Translations under genes and position numbers: made by a program | NCBI GenBank assembly: GCA_041395245.1 | Contig: JAWLAY010000012.1 | Coordinates: 62,001 to 126,000, forward strand | Reading direction: 5' to 3' | Length of the DNA stretch: 64,000 bases | DNA from: Aquimonas sp041395245 | Lineage (GTDB): Bacteria; Pseudomonadota; Gammaproteobacteria; Xanthomonadales; Xanthomonadaceae | Notes under the pieces: model-generated | Database searches by the model: none | Seen by the model: the letters and a program-made list of their open reading frames with translations, nothing else | What the model was told of the DNA's origin: nothing | In this document: piece after piece, positions 19,025-28,061 of the stretch | Layout: the number at the start of each line of letters is the position of its first letter | Position numbering within the stretch: the first letter of the stretch is position 1

Positions 19025-19567
19025 CTATTCGAGCTCGAGATCCTCGGGTGTCAACGAATACACGATGGCGTCGTGCGATCGACCCTGCATGAACAATCGT
19101 CGGCGAGCGATGCACTCGCGCCTCGCACCCACCGATTCCGCCACCCGCTGACTCGCGACATTTTCCGGCAGCACCACGATCTCCAGCCTGTGCAGGCCCA
19201 AATCCCCGAAACCGAGTTTGGCCACCTCGCGCACGGCAAAACGAGCAATACCCCGGCGATGGTGGGCGCTGCTGACCCAATAGCCGATGTTGCCAATCCG
19301 ATGCGCGGGATTGATCTGGTTGATACCCGTGCCACCCACGACCTGCCCGCTTTGGCAATCGATGATGCCAAGCGGGAACTCGCTCCGCTCACGCCACGCC
19401 GTTTGGGAAAAATCGATCCATGCCAACGCGTCCTGCAGCCCGTAATCGTCTTTGCACCACGGCATCCAGCGCATCAGTGTCGGCAGCGAGGCGCGCACCG
19501 CCGCCAACATGGAAGGCGCATCGGAAACCTGCAAAGGACGCACCTGGTATGGGATGACGCTGGGCAT
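19025..19567 (-). CDS. GNAT acetyltransferase, RimJ/RimL-like
   Basis: 180 residues with the GNAT fold. The strand-helix core GYWVSSAHHRRGIARFAVREVAK holds the acetyl-CoA pyrophosphate loop (HRRGIA), and LHRLEIVVLPENVASQRVAESVGARRE matches the C-terminal half of RimL-like N-acetyltransferases. These acetylate protein N termini, amino acids or small amines; the target is not visible. It is convergent with the YpfJ-type gene. The alpha/beta hydrolase gene ends 90 bases upstream on the same strand. Confidence 0.88.
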   Translation of the reverse strand: MPSVIPYQVRPLQVSDAPSMLAAVRASLPTLMRWMPWCKDDYGLQDALAWIDFSQTAWRERSEFPLGIIDCQSGQVVGGTGINQINPAHRIGNIGYWVSSAHHRRGIARFAVREVAKLGFGDLGLHRLEIVVLPENVASQRVAESVGARRECIARRRLFMQGRSHDAIVYSLTPEDLELE

Positions 19568-19657
19568 CGTTGAACTCTCGGCTGAGTACGGCGAGTGGGT
19601 CGGAAAACCAGTCGGGCAAGGTCGACGATCAATCCATTGGACGCCATCGGCGCTCGC

Positions 19658-20500
19658 TTACGGCAAGCTGGCCTCGCCCTGCGCCGACTCTGCAACGTGC
19701 GCCAACAACGGCTGGATCGCTTGCACCACCACGCGTGTCTGCTCCTGGTGGATGTAGTGCCCACTGTGCGGAACCACAATCACCGTGGCCTGCGGCCAGA
19801 GATGCTGCCAGCGCTGCGGCGTAGTCTCCCATAAGCGACGGAACTCGCCGCGTTCGAGGATCGAATAGTCGGATCGCATCAATATGCGCACAGGAAAGCG
19901 CGCGGACGACGCAGTGGTCTGCGCGACGCTGGACGATGCGTCCATGCAGACATCCTGATCACGAAATTCCTCACGCCCCGCGCCAGACAACCCCGCTGCG
20001 TTGCTTGCCAAGGCATAGAGCTTGGGCATGCGCTCCTGCAGTCGCGCGCCATGCCCGGGTGGCGTGGCATCGATCAACACCAAGGCAGCGACCTCGTCCG
20101 GGTAGCGCTGCGCGAAGGCGTGTTGATACAACCCACCCAGAGAATGCCCGACCAGCACGTAGGGCGGCTGCAATCCGGCATCCGTCAACAGGCGGTGCAA
20201 CTCATCGGCAATGTCGCAAGGACTGCGCGAACCACTGACGCTTGCGCTTTTCCCGTAGCCAGGTCGGTCGTAACTGAACACCCGCGCCTGCTCGGCGAGC
20301 GTCTTGCGCAGGCGGCGCCAACTGGATTCACCATCGCCAAGACCACTCTGCAGAACGACTGTTGCGTCGCCTGGACCAACCAGCACGGACCAATGGATCG
20401 ACGTTTCGCCCGCCTTCGCGGGCACGGCGATGCACACCCAACCCAGCAGAAATGCTGCCGTTCGCAACAGGCAGCTCGCGCTTGCATTGGCGAATGGCAT
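19658..20500 (-). CDS. Alpha/beta-fold hydrolase, probably exported
   Basis: 280 residues from ATG 20500. The N terminus reads as a signal peptide (hydrophobic FLLGWVCIAVPAKA). The alpha/beta hydrolase core shows the oxyanion strand VVLQSGLGDG, the nucleophile elbow VGHSLGGLY, an acidic-residue strand, and a C-terminal His in VPHSGHYIHQEQ. This is a complete Ser-Asp-His triad layout, as in periplasmic esterases and lipases. Substrate unknown. Confidence 0.87.
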   Translation of the reverse strand: MPFANASASCLLRTAAFLLGWVCIAVPAKAGETSIHWSVLVGPGDATVVLQSGLGDGESSWRRLRKTLAEQARVFSYDRPGYGKSASVSGSRSPCDIADELHRLLTDAGLQPPYVLVGHSLGGLYQHAFAQRYPDEVAALVLIDATPPGHGARLQERMPKLYALASNAAGLSGAGREEFRDQDVCMDASSSVAQTTASSARFPVRILMRSDYSILERGEFRRLWETTPQRWQHLWPQATVIVVPHSGHYIHQEQTRVVVQAIQPLLAHVAESAQGEASLP

Positions 20501-20607
20501 CAACGTAATCCCGACCGAAAACTGACAGGAGGCTACGTGTCGTCGGCGTAATGTCGCCCGAACAGCCCGCCAAACCAGTGCGATCGTCGATCGGTGAGGT
20601 GTCGCCG

Positions 20608-21777
20608 CTACGCCGCTTGCACCTGATCCGCGCGGGACAGCGCAAGGTTCAGGTCCGCCAGCAGGTCCGCCGCGGACTCGATACCGACGGACAGGCGCAG
20701 CAGGCCATCAGTGATGCCCGCCTGTGCCCGGGCTTCGGCGCTCATTGCGGCGTGGGTCATGGTCGCGGGATGCGCGACGAGGCTTTCGACGCCGCCCAGG
20801 GATTCAGCGAGAGTGAAGTAGCGCAAGCCATCAAGGAAGGCGCGCACGGCGGGTTCGCCGCCCGCCAGCTCGAAGGAGATCATCGCGCCCGCGTGGCGCT
20901 GCTGACGCTGTGCCAAGGCATGACCGGGGTGACTGCTGAGACCGGGATAGTGCACGCGAATTACCGCCGGGTGACGGTCCAGCGCCTCGGCGATGGCTTC
21001 GGCATTTTCGCAATGCGCACGCAGACGCGGTTCCAACGTGCGCAGACCACGCAGGGTAAGGAAGCTGTCGAACGGGCTTCCGGTCAAGCCCAGCGCATTC
21101 GCCCACCAGATCAGCTGCTGATGCAGCTCGGCATTGCTGGCGATCACCGCGCCGCCAACCACATCGCTGTGACCATTGATGTACTTGGTAGTGGAGTGCA
21201 GGACCAGATCGGCGCCGAGGCTGATCGGGCGCTGCAGGGCGGGCGACAGAAAGGTGTTGTCGACCAGTGCGAGGGCGCCCGCGCGATGCGCAGCGTCGAT
21301 CACGAAGCGCAGGTCGGTGACGCGCAACAGGGGATTGCTGGGTGTCTCGATCCAGACCAGGCGCGGATTGAGTGCCAGGACTTCGGTGAGTTGGCGCGGA
21401 CAGGTCAGGTCCACCACGCTCAGTTCGAAGTGGCCCTTTTTGGCGAGTGCGTTGAACAGTCGCCAACTGCCGCCATAGCAATCGTGCGGCACCACCAAGC
21501 GGTCTCCCGGTTGCAGCAGGTTCAATACCAGGGTGATCGCAGCCATGCCGCTGGCCGTCACCACCGCACCCGCGCCGCCTTCCAGTTCGGCCAGTGCTTC
21601 GGCGAGCAGATCGCGAGTGGGATTGCCACTGCGCGTGTAGTCGTATTGGCGCTTCTGCTCGAAGCCCGCAAAGCTGAAGTTGCTGGACAGCACGATGGGC
21701 GGCACCACCGCACCGAAGGCGCTGTCGCGATCAATGCCGGCGCGGGCGGCCAGCGTGGCGGAATGTGGGGTGCTCAT
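20608..21777 (-). CDS. metB: Cystathionine gamma-synthase (Cys/Met metabolism PLP enzyme)
   Basis: Joins an activated homoserine ester with cysteine to make cystathionine in methionine synthesis. The 389 residues are of the Cys/Met fold-type I family: YDYTRSGNPTRDLLAEALAELEGG, ASGMAAI, and the PLP lysine Lys198 in LHSTTKYINGH. A MetC or O-acylhomoserine sulfhydrylase role cannot be ruled out by sequence. However, the 4-base overlap (ATGA) with metX supports gamma-synthase. The pair is under the SAM-I riboswitch upstream of metX. Confidence 0.9.
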   Translation of the reverse strand: MSTPHSATLAARAGIDRDSAFGAVVPPIVLSSNFSFAGFEQKRQYDYTRSGNPTRDLLAEALAELEGGAGAVVTASGMAAITLVLNLLQPGDRLVVPHDCYGGSWRLFNALAKKGHFELSVVDLTCPRQLTEVLALNPRLVWIETPSNPLLRVTDLRFVIDAAHRAGALALVDNTFLSPALQRPISLGADLVLHSTTKYINGHSDVVGGAVIASNAELHQQLIWWANALGLTGSPFDSFLTLRGLRTLEPRLRAHCENAEAIAEALDRHPAVIRVHYPGLSSHPGHALAQRQQRHAGAMISFELAGGEPAVRAFLDGLRYFTLAESLGGVESLVAHPATMTHAAMSAEARAQAGITDGLLRLSVGIESAADLLADLNLALSRADQVQAA

Positions 21778-22829
21778 GCGGCGATCTCCGAGCTGAGGTG
21801 TTGCAGGGCGCGATGCAGCAAGGCATCGACGTGGTCGGTTTCTTTCAGAAAAGCGTCATGACCAAAGCGCGATGCGATGCGCTCGACCGTGCACGGTGCC
21901 GAAGCGGCGGCGGCACAGGCTTCGATCCAATCGACCGGAGCCAACCAGTCGCCTTGAACGGCCAGAAAATGGCAGGGCACGCGAAGCTGCGACGGCGTGA
22001 TGGCGTGAAGGTCGATTGATTCCGACAAGCGCAGGAAAGCCGTGGCACTCCAGTGCGCCGCATAGCGCTGACCACAATGTTGCAGATAGTCCTCGGCGGC
22101 GCAGCGTACCCGCCCGGAACGCAGTTCGGCGGGTTGATCGAAGCGCTCGGCAAACTCATCCGGGCTGCGATAGCTGAGCATGGCCAACTGGCGTGCCAGC
22201 GACAGCCCGACATCGTCGGCGCATTGAGTTTGTCCCAGCGTCACGACCTGGCGCTGCAGCGCACGGAAGGCGCTGGCGAAGGGCGTCGCGCGGTGTGCCG
22301 CTGACAGGCAGATCAAACGACTCAGGCGCTGACGGTGACGAATCGCAAAGTGTTGGCCGACCATGCCGCCATACGAGGCGCCGACAAACGCATGCAATCG
22401 CGCAATGCCGAGACGCTCCAGCACGTAGGCGATGGCATCAGCCTGATCGGCGCTATCGATGGGCACGTCGAGCTGTCCATCCGCGCCCAGCCAGTCACAG
22501 GCCAACAGACAGTAGCGCTGCGGGTCCAGACTGCGTGTCGTGCCGACGGCCTGCTGCCACCAGCCCGGCCTGCTGTCGACGCTGTTCGCGCAGACGTGCC
22601 GGTCGGCCGAAATGCCACCGGCCAACCACAGCGCAGGCAAACTCAGATCACCGGTCCATTCCACGCGCAGGCAAATCCGCCGCATCCCGGCGTGGCGCAG
22701 GTTCAGATCGAATTCGAATTGCTCACGTCCCGCCGACAGTCGCGTCGAGCGCGACAACACACGTTGCGGTGAACAATCCGGCTCCACGGCGCTATCGGCC
22801 GATCGCGGAGACGCACAGGACAACGACAT
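21774..22829 (-). CDS. metX: Homoserine O-acyltransferase, MetX family (probably O-succinyltransferase)
   Basis: Activates homoserine for methionine synthesis. The 351 residues have the MetX alpha/beta-hydrolase fold: ALWLAGGISA, the nucleophile elbow GASYGGMVGQ (Ser152), an acidic residue in VQGDWLAPV and the catalytic His in SRFGHDAFLKE. MetX proteins of Xanthomonadales with a metB partner are typically succinyl-CoA users (MetXS); the acyl specificity here is inferred from relatives, not seen. The ribosome site TCGGGAG lies 7-13 bases before the ATG and can pair with an upstream complementary stretch, consistent with riboswitch control. Confidence 0.9.
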   Translation of the reverse strand: MSLSCASPRSADSAVEPDCSPQRVLSRSTRLSAGREQFEFDLNLRHAGMRRICLRVEWTGDLSLPALWLAGGISADRHVCANSVDSRPGWWQQAVGTTRSLDPQRYCLLACDWLGADGQLDVPIDSADQADAIAYVLERLGIARLHAFVGASYGGMVGQHFAIRHRQRLSRLICLSAAHRATPFASAFRALQRQVVTLGQTQCADDVGLSLARQLAMLSYRSPDEFAERFDQPAELRSGRVRCAAEDYLQHCGQRYAAHWSATAFLRLSESIDLHAITPSQLRVPCHFLAVQGDWLAPVDWIEACAAAASAPCTVERIASRFGHDAFLKETDHVDALLHRALQHLSSEIAA

Positions 22830-22836
22830 CGCAACA

Positions 22837-22872
22837 CTCCCGAAAGCAGACTCACAGCATCGCCATCGGGAA
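22837..22872 (-). promoter_or_regulatory. Possible ribosome-site sequestering hairpin of the metX leader
   Basis: The metX ribosome site TCGGGAG (22837-22843) can pair with TTCCCGA (22866-22872) in a 7-bp stem with one G-U pair. An upstream palindrome TCTTCCGGAAGA (22918-22929) holds GGAAG, which could compete for the same CTTCC. This is a plausible translational expression platform for the upstream aptamer, inferred by base pairing only. Confidence 0.4.
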
Positions 22873-22948
22873 GCGGTGGAACACGTTCATGTCGGCGTCG
22901 GCGACGTCGCATGCGCATCTTCCGGAAGACACGGCCGCGCCCTTGGCG

Positions 22949-23049
22949 CCGCCGCATCCACCGCAGGATTTGGCACCTGCTGAACGTCATGCGTTCGCAG
23001 GTTGCCTCGGCATCACAGGGCCAGTCCCTCCGCCGATCTCGATGGCGGG
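22949..23049 (-). promoter_or_regulatory. SAM-I riboswitch aptamer (S-box leader) upstream of metX-metB
   Basis: Reading the minus strand, the conserved core is present in order: GGAGGGACTGGCCC, TGTGATGCC, GGCAACC, then GGTGCCAAATCC. The helices fit. P1 pairs CCGCC near 23045-23049 with GGCGG at 22949-22953. P3 is CCTGC/GCAGG with an inner GAACG/CGTTC stem. P4 is ATCC/GGAT. Binding of S-adenosylmethionine should switch off metX-metB. A second hairpin at 22932-22954 (CGGCGGCGCC with GGCGCGGCCG, one mismatch) overlaps the 3' strand of P1 and is therefore mutually exclusive with it. Confidence 0.93.
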
Positions 23050-23052
23050 TGC

Positions 23053-23081
23053 AGTCTGACTTCGTACCGATTGAATGTCAA
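23053..23081 (-). promoter_or_regulatory. Predicted metX promoter
   Basis: TTGACA (23076-23081, perfect -35) with a 17-base spacer to CAGACT (23053-23058, weak -10). Transcription would begin close to the 5' strand of riboswitch helix P1. A 7-bp inverted repeat ATCGCTT/AAGCGAT (23081-23104) touches the -35 and may be a binding site or part of the upstream terminator region. Confidence 0.5.
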
Positions 23082-23130
23082 TCGCTTTATCCGCATGAAG
23101 CGATATAAGAACTACGCCGCATGGTTCCGC

Positions 23131-23163
23131 AGAGAGCCACCGCCGCGCCTGCGGTGGCTCTCT
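23131..23163 (-). terminator. Strong hairpin after hflC
   Basis: A perfect 13-bp stem (23131-23143 with 23151-23163) and 7-base loop lie 7 bases past the hflC stop and before the metX promoter. There is no long T run, but its position and strength fit termination of the hflKC transcript. Confidence 0.7.
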
Positions 23164-23169
23164 GGCATC

Positions 23170-24111
23170 TCAGCGCTTGCGCGTCGACTCGACGTAACGG
23201 AAATAGTCGGCGTCACCGTCGATCATCAAGGTGGTGTTCTCGCCCAGATTGCGATAGCTCTCCAGGGTCCGCAAGAATGCGTAGAACTCCGGATCGGCGC
23301 CGTAGGTTTCGCCATAGATCCGGGTCGCTTCGGCGTCCGCCTTGCCGCGAATTTCGGCCGCCTGACGCTCCGCCTCGGAACGGATCGTGCGCAGTTCACG
23401 CTCCATCTGACCCAGAATCTCCTGGCTCTTGCCGCGACCTTCCGAACGAAACCGTTCGGCGATGCTTTGCCGCTCCGACACCATCCGGCTTTCCACCTGA
23501 CGGCGCACGCTGTCGATGTAGTTGATGCGCTTGATACGCACGTCCACCAACTCGATGCCCAGTTCCGGCATCTGTTTGGCCGCCGCAGCAAGCATCTCCT
23601 GCTCCAGACGTTCGCGACCCTTTTTCGGTTTGTCGAGCGCCACATCCGCCGGTACCGCCGCACCGGGTTCAATCGCCGCGTCATCCACATCCCAATCGCG
23701 CGAACGCACGATTTCCTCCAGATGGGTGCCGGAAACGATGTCGCGCGCGACCGAATCGATGATGTCATCCAGGCGTGTCCGCGCGCCCGACTCGTCGCGC
23801 ACCGAACGCAGGAACTGCAGGGGATCGGCAATCCGCCAGCGCGCTGTGGTGTCGACAATCACGAACTCGCGCCCCAAGGTGGGAATCTGGCTAACGTCGC
23901 CATCCCAGGCCAGCAATCGCTTGTCGAAGCGACGCACGTCCTGGATGAATGGCGTCTTGAAGTGCAGACCGGGCTCGCTGATCGGGCCACCGACCGGCTC
24001 ACCGAACTGCACCACGATGGCCTGCTCGGCCTGATCGACGACAAAGATGGCGTTCCAGCCGACAAACAGCGCGGCCACACCGATCAATCCTCCCAATCCG
24101 ACCCGCTTCAT
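23170..24111 (-). CDS. hflC: HflC, SPFH-domain regulator of the FtsH protease
   Basis: Membrane-anchored band-7/SPFH protein that forms the HflKC complex around FtsH and controls turnover of membrane proteins. The 313 residues have one N-terminal membrane segment (about 5-22), then the SPFH domain with VVDQAEQAIVVQFGEPV and GLHFKTPF, and a helical region with ERFRSEGRGKSQEILGQMERELRTI. It overlaps hflK by 4 bases (ATGA at 24108), so the pair is translated together and probably as equal subunits. Confidence 0.95.
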   Translation of the reverse strand: MKRVGLGGLIGVAALFVGWNAIFVVDQAEQAIVVQFGEPVGGPISEPGLHFKTPFIQDVRRFDKRLLAWDGDVSQIPTLGREFVIVDTTARWRIADPLQFLRSVRDESGARTRLDDIIDSVARDIVSGTHLEEIVRSRDWDVDDAAIEPGAAVPADVALDKPKKGRERLEQEMLAAAAKQMPELGIELVDVRIKRINYIDSVRRQVESRMVSERQSIAERFRSEGRGKSQEILGQMERELRTIRSEAERQAAEIRGKADAEATRIYGETYGADPEFYAFLRTLESYRNLGENTTLMIDGDADYFRYVESTRKR

Positions 24112-25130
24112 TTCGCACCTCCCTGATTCGGTTGCGCATCGCGCAGGTTCAACAACGGCACCGGCGGCATCTGTCCGTCCTGGGTTACGATCACGCTGCC
24201 GACATTCGGCAGTACGGTCCCCAGTGCTTCCAGGTACATGCGCGTGCGGGTCACTTCGGGCGCTACGCGATACTCGGCCAGAATGGCGCGAAAGCGTGCG
24301 GTTTCACCCAGCGCACCGTTGACCCGTTCGGTCGCATAGCCTTCGGCTTCGGCGATCACCCGACTGGCCTGTCCCTGCGCCAGCGGCAATTGCTGGTTGG
24401 CCTGCTTGGTTGCTTCGTTGATCATCCTTTCGCGCTCCTGGCGCGCTTCGTTGACCTCGTTGAAGGCGGGCTGCACGGCATCCGGCGGAACCACGTCCTG
24501 CAGTTCCACGGTGACGATGTGGATGCCGGTGTCATAACGCTCCATCGCAACCTGCAATTCATCCCGCACGATGGTGGAAATCTCGACGCGCGCCGTCGTC
24601 AACACTTCGCTGCCCAGGCGATTACCCACGGCCCGACGCACCACCGACTCACTGATGTCGCGCAGGGTGCGGATTGGCTCGCGCATCGAGTACAGGAACT
24701 TGATCGGGTCAGCGATGCGGTACTGCACCACCCACTCCGCGTCGACCATGTTGAGATCGCCCGACAGCATCAAGGACTCGTCTGGGTACTCCTCACTGGA
24801 ATATTGCGTTCGCTCCGTGCCACCTACGCTGCGGAAGCCGAACTCTTCCTTCAGCACGCGCTCGGTTGCGACAACTTGAATGCGGTCGATGCCGAACGGC
24901 AACTTGAAATGTAATCCCGGATCGGAGATGCCCACCACCGCGCCAAAGCGCTTGACCACAGCGCGCTCTTCCGGCTGCACCGTGTAATAGAGGCTGCTGA
25001 CACCCCAAAGGCCGAACAAGGCAAGCGCCCCAAAGCCGATCCATGACCCTGGAACACGCTGCGGCGGACCTGAACCGGCGGCCTTACCACCCCCGAACAG
25101 GGCCTCGACGACCTGACGATGATTACTCAT
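24108..25130 (-). CDS. hflK: HflK, SPFH-domain partner of HflC
   Basis: Partner subunit of HflC in the FtsH-regulating complex. ATG at 25130 with GAGGGAGGAA upstream gives 340 residues; the frame also opens 10 codons earlier but without a ribosome site. The short N-terminal part is Gly-rich (FGGGKAAGSGPP), then one membrane segment at about 35-52. The SPFH domain (VQPEERAVVKRFGAVVGISDPGLHFKLPFGID) and the helical QANQQLPLAQGQASRVIAEAEGYA region follow. The usual long Gly-rich N-terminal stretch of enterobacterial HflK is short here. Confidence 0.95.
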   Translation of the reverse strand: MSNHRQVVEALFGGGKAAGSGPPQRVPGSWIGFGALALFGLWGVSSLYYTVQPEERAVVKRFGAVVGISDPGLHFKLPFGIDRIQVVATERVLKEEFGFRSVGGTERTQYSSEEYPDESLMLSGDLNMVDAEWVVQYRIADPIKFLYSMREPIRTLRDISESVVRRAVGNRLGSEVLTTARVEISTIVRDELQVAMERYDTGIHIVTVELQDVVPPDAVQPAFNEVNEARQERERMINEATKQANQQLPLAQGQASRVIAEAEGYATERVNGALGETARFRAILAEYRVAPEVTRTRMYLEALGTVLPNVGSVIVTQDGQMPPVPLLNLRDAQPNQGGAK

Positions 25131-25324
25131 AGTGCATTCCTCCCTCACCTGTGATGGCACAGCATACGGATGCCGACTCTGCGTGTGTCACCACGACGTG
25201 AGCGCCCCACCAATGTGACGACTTCGCAGCACAGACTGGCACGCACGCGTGCCCCGCTCCGTATCCCTTCCTGTTCGACGGCTTAGCGTTCCTTTCCCTT
25301 GTCCACACCCCCTGGAGATGCTTC

Positions 25325-26731
25325 ATGAACCACCCTGCGACCTCGCTTACTCGCGGTACCTATCCGTTGGCGATGCTGGTGAGCATCGCCTTGTCCAATC
25401 CCGCATCGGCCACGGAAATCGAGCTGCCATCGACGCCCTTCGAGCCCAATGCGCAGTCCACCCTGGAGGCCATCGAGCGCGGCCTGCAAAGCGACGATGC
25501 CTTCCGCTGGACGGCCGCTGCGCAGCAACTGTCGCTGCTGCTCGACCGCGAAGGCCCCACCGCGATTCCTTTCCAGCGTCTGGTGATCGCCCATCAGGAT
25601 CGTTTGAACAGTGCGCTTGGCAAGGCCGACAACAGCGCGGCGGCAACGTCACTGTCCAATCGCCTGCGCTCGCTGCTTGGTGATACGGCGCAGGAATTGA
25701 AAGGTCACCCGGTCGAGGGCAACGCAAACACGTTCGCAGCCGACATGGAACTGGCGGGGCACAACGGTTGGTATGGCCTGACGACCCAGGCCGATCAGAT
25801 CTACACCCTACAGTTGCCGGAATGTCACGGCGGTGCACTCGCTGTCCTCACTGATGCGCAGGGCAACGTGCTCGGTGCCGAATCGAGCGATCCCGGTCTG
25901 CCGACCTTGCTGACCTTCGCTGGCAAGCCCAAAGCGCAGATCCGTTTGCGTCTGTTTGCGGGTGACCAGTGCAGCAACACCCAGACCTTGACCTGGTCCG
26001 CCATTCCGACCTCGGGCCTGCTGTTGCCGAACACCGCCGAGCAGGCCTATGTGATCGAGCCGGATCGCGACTACCGGGTGATGGCGACCTCCTCGGCAGC
26101 CGTCTGGGTCCGCTTTGCGGACAAGGTGTCTGGCACCTACACGTTGCAGACATCGACCCTGCCCGCAGGCGTCGACACGGTGTTGTCGGCCTACGCCGCC
26201 GACAATCCGAATGAAATCGCCGCCACGGACGACGACAGCGCAGGCGATCTCGCCTCGCGCCTGCAGTACGTTTCCTTTGGTCGCTCGCCGATGCTGTACC
26301 AGGCAAGTCTGCTGTCGGGCTCTGGCGTTTTCACCCTGCGGGCCAGCCGCGAGGAAACGCCCAGCGTGCGCCCCGGCGTGGAAGTGCAGCCAATGCAGTT
26401 TGCGGGTGGCGATGTGCTGTGGCGCAAGCTTGAGGTGAAAGCAGGCACCGCCTACCGCATCCAGACCTCCGCCGCCGGCAGCGACTCGCTGGACACGATT
26501 CTCGCGATCTACGACGGTCACGGTGCCGCTCCGACCGCAGAAAACGACGACAACGACGGCGATCTGTATGCCAGTCTCGACTACTTCGCCAGCGAAGACG
26601 GTGAGATTGTCCTGTCAGTCCGCGAACTCAGCGGTTCCGCAGGCAGCTTCGGACTGCAGATCACCGAGCTGACCGAAAGCACCGCCTGCCCGCCGGGCAA
26701 CGTCTGCTTCAAGCAGCCCAAGGGCGAATAA
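25325..26731 (+). CDS. Secreted protein with two PPC-like beta domains, function unknown
   Basis: 468 residues from an ATG with GGAG 8 bases upstream. A signal peptide (about 1-30, ending PASA-TE) is followed by a helical segment (about 40-130). Two or more pre-peptidase C-terminal-like jelly rolls come next. The diagnostic Asp-rich loops are GVDTVLSAYAADNPNE..ATDDDSAGD and SLDTILAIYDGHGAAP..NDDNDGD, each followed by aromatic strands. Such domains usually hang on secreted hydrolases, but no catalytic domain is visible here. Four Cys are spread over the mature part (PECHGG, QCSN, CPPGNVC). Export is likely; the role is open. Confidence 0.8.
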   Translation: MNHPATSLTRGTYPLAMLVSIALSNPASATEIELPSTPFEPNAQSTLEAIERGLQSDDAFRWTAAAQQLSLLLDREGPTAIPFQRLVIAHQDRLNSALGKADNSAAATSLSNRLRSLLGDTAQELKGHPVEGNANTFAADMELAGHNGWYGLTTQADQIYTLQLPECHGGALAVLTDAQGNVLGAESSDPGLPTLLTFAGKPKAQIRLRLFAGDQCSNTQTLTWSAIPTSGLLLPNTAEQAYVIEPDRDYRVMATSSAAVWVRFADKVSGTYTLQTSTLPAGVDTVLSAYAADNPNEIAATDDDSAGDLASRLQYVSFGRSPMLYQASLLSGSGVFTLRASREETPSVRPGVEVQPMQFAGGDVLWRKLEVKAGTAYRIQTSAAGSDSLDTILAIYDGHGAAPTAENDDNDGDLYASLDYFASEDGEIVLSVRELSGSAGSFGLQITELTESTACPPGNVCFKQPKGE

Positions 26732-26739
26732 CGGAAGGC

Positions 26740-26768
26740 TGCCTGGGCGCTGTGTCGGCGCCCAGGCA
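26740..26768. terminator. Bidirectional terminator between convergent genes
   Basis: A perfect 11-bp stem (TGCCTGGGCGC at 26740-26750, GCGCCCAGGCA at 26758-26768) with a 7-base loop lies between the PPC-like gene and the convergent kbl gene. Confidence 0.75.
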
Positions 26769-26791
26769 CACACCTTCTCTACGAAGTGAAC

Positions 26792-27994
26792 TTAGCGCGT
26801 TTGAATCACACCGAGTCGCTTGCCGACGCGAATGAACGCCTCGGCCGCGCGTTCAATCTGTTCGGGCGTATGTGCCGCGCTCATTTGGGTGCGAATGCGT
26901 GCCTGACCCTTGGGCACGACCGGGAAGAAGAAGCCGATCGCATACACCCCTTCCTCCAGCAAGTCCGCCGCAAAGCGCTGTGCCAGCGGCGCGTCGTAGA
27001 GCATGACCGGCACGATCGGATGTTCACCCGGCTTCAGATCGAAACCCGCGTCGCTCAAGCGACGGCGGAAATGCTCGGTATTGCGCCGGAGTTGTGCGCG
27101 TAGTGCATCACCAGCGGCGACCAACTCGAACACCTTGAGACCCGCCGCCACGACAGGTGGCGGCAATGAATTGGAAAACAGATAGGGCCGCGAGCGCTGC
27201 CGCAGCATGTCGATCACTTCGCGCTTGCCGGTGGTGAAGCCACCAAGAGCACCACCCAGCGCCTTGCCCAATGTGCCGGTGAAGATGTCGATCTGATCCA
27301 TCACGCCGCGCACTTCCGCCGAGCCGCGTCCGGTTGCGCCGAGAAACCCACTGGCATGGCATTCGTCGATGTGCACCAGGGCACCGTACTTTCTGGCCAG
27401 CGTCACGATCTGATCCAGCGGCGCGATGAAGCCATCCATTGAGAACACGCCATCGGTGGTGATCAGGATGTCGCGCGCACCGTCAGCGCGCGCCTGCTGC
27501 AATTGCGTCTCCAGATCCGCCATGTCGCAGTTCGCGTAGCGATAGCGTCGGGCCTTGCACAGCCGCACGCCGTCGATGATCGAAGCGTGATTCAGCGCAT
27601 CCGAGATGACCGCGTCCTGCTCGCCCAGCAGGGGCTCGAACAGACCGCCGTTGGCGTCGAAACACGCCGCGTAAAGGATGCAGTCCTCGGTGCCGAAGAA
27701 GTCTGCGATGCGTGCTTCCAACTGCTTGTGCAGATCCTGCGTACCGCAAATGAAGCGCACCGACGCCATGCCATAACCGTGCGTGTCCAATGCCTGCTTG
27801 GCCGCCTCGATGATGGCGGGGTCATCCGCCAGACCCAGGTAATTGTTGGCGCAGAAATTCAACACCTTGCGTCCGTCTGCCAAGGTGATTTCGGCCGATT
27901 GCGACGAGGCGATGATACGTTCCGACTTGAAAAGGCCCGCCTCGCGGATGGCGTCCAGCTCGGTCTGCAATCGCTGATAGCTTGGGTGCGACAT
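26792..27994 (-). CDS. kbl: Glycine C-acetyltransferase (2-amino-3-ketobutyrate CoA ligase)
   Basis: PLP enzyme that splits 2-amino-3-ketobutyrate with CoA to glycine and acetyl-CoA in threonine breakdown. ATG at 27994 gives 400 residues, close to the E. coli enzyme. The alpha-oxoamine synthase signature is clear: NFCANNYLGLADDP, SVRFICGTQDLHKQLE, DECHASGFLGATGRG and the PLP lysine in FTGTLGKALGGALGGF. The usual partner tdh (threonine dehydrogenase) is not next to it. The open frame upstream of 27994 crosses an intergenic hairpin element and is not coding. Confidence 0.95.
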   Translation of the reverse strand: MSHPSYQRLQTELDAIREAGLFKSERIIASSQSAEITLADGRKVLNFCANNYLGLADDPAIIEAAKQALDTHGYGMASVRFICGTQDLHKQLEARIADFFGTEDCILYAACFDANGGLFEPLLGEQDAVISDALNHASIIDGVRLCKARRYRYANCDMADLETQLQQARADGARDILITTDGVFSMDGFIAPLDQIVTLARKYGALVHIDECHASGFLGATGRGSAEVRGVMDQIDIFTGTLGKALGGALGGFTTGKREVIDMLRQRSRPYLFSNSLPPPVVAAGLKVFELVAAGDALRAQLRRNTEHFRRRLSDAGFDLKPGEHPIVPVMLYDAPLAQRFAADLLEEGVYAIGFFFPVVPKGQARIRTQMSAAHTPEQIERAAEAFIRVGKRLGVIQTR

Positions 27995-28061
27995 GGATGT
28001 ATCCCAGCAGAAATGAATGCGGATTTTCCGCCATCCGCGCGCCCAACCCAAGCCTAGTAGG

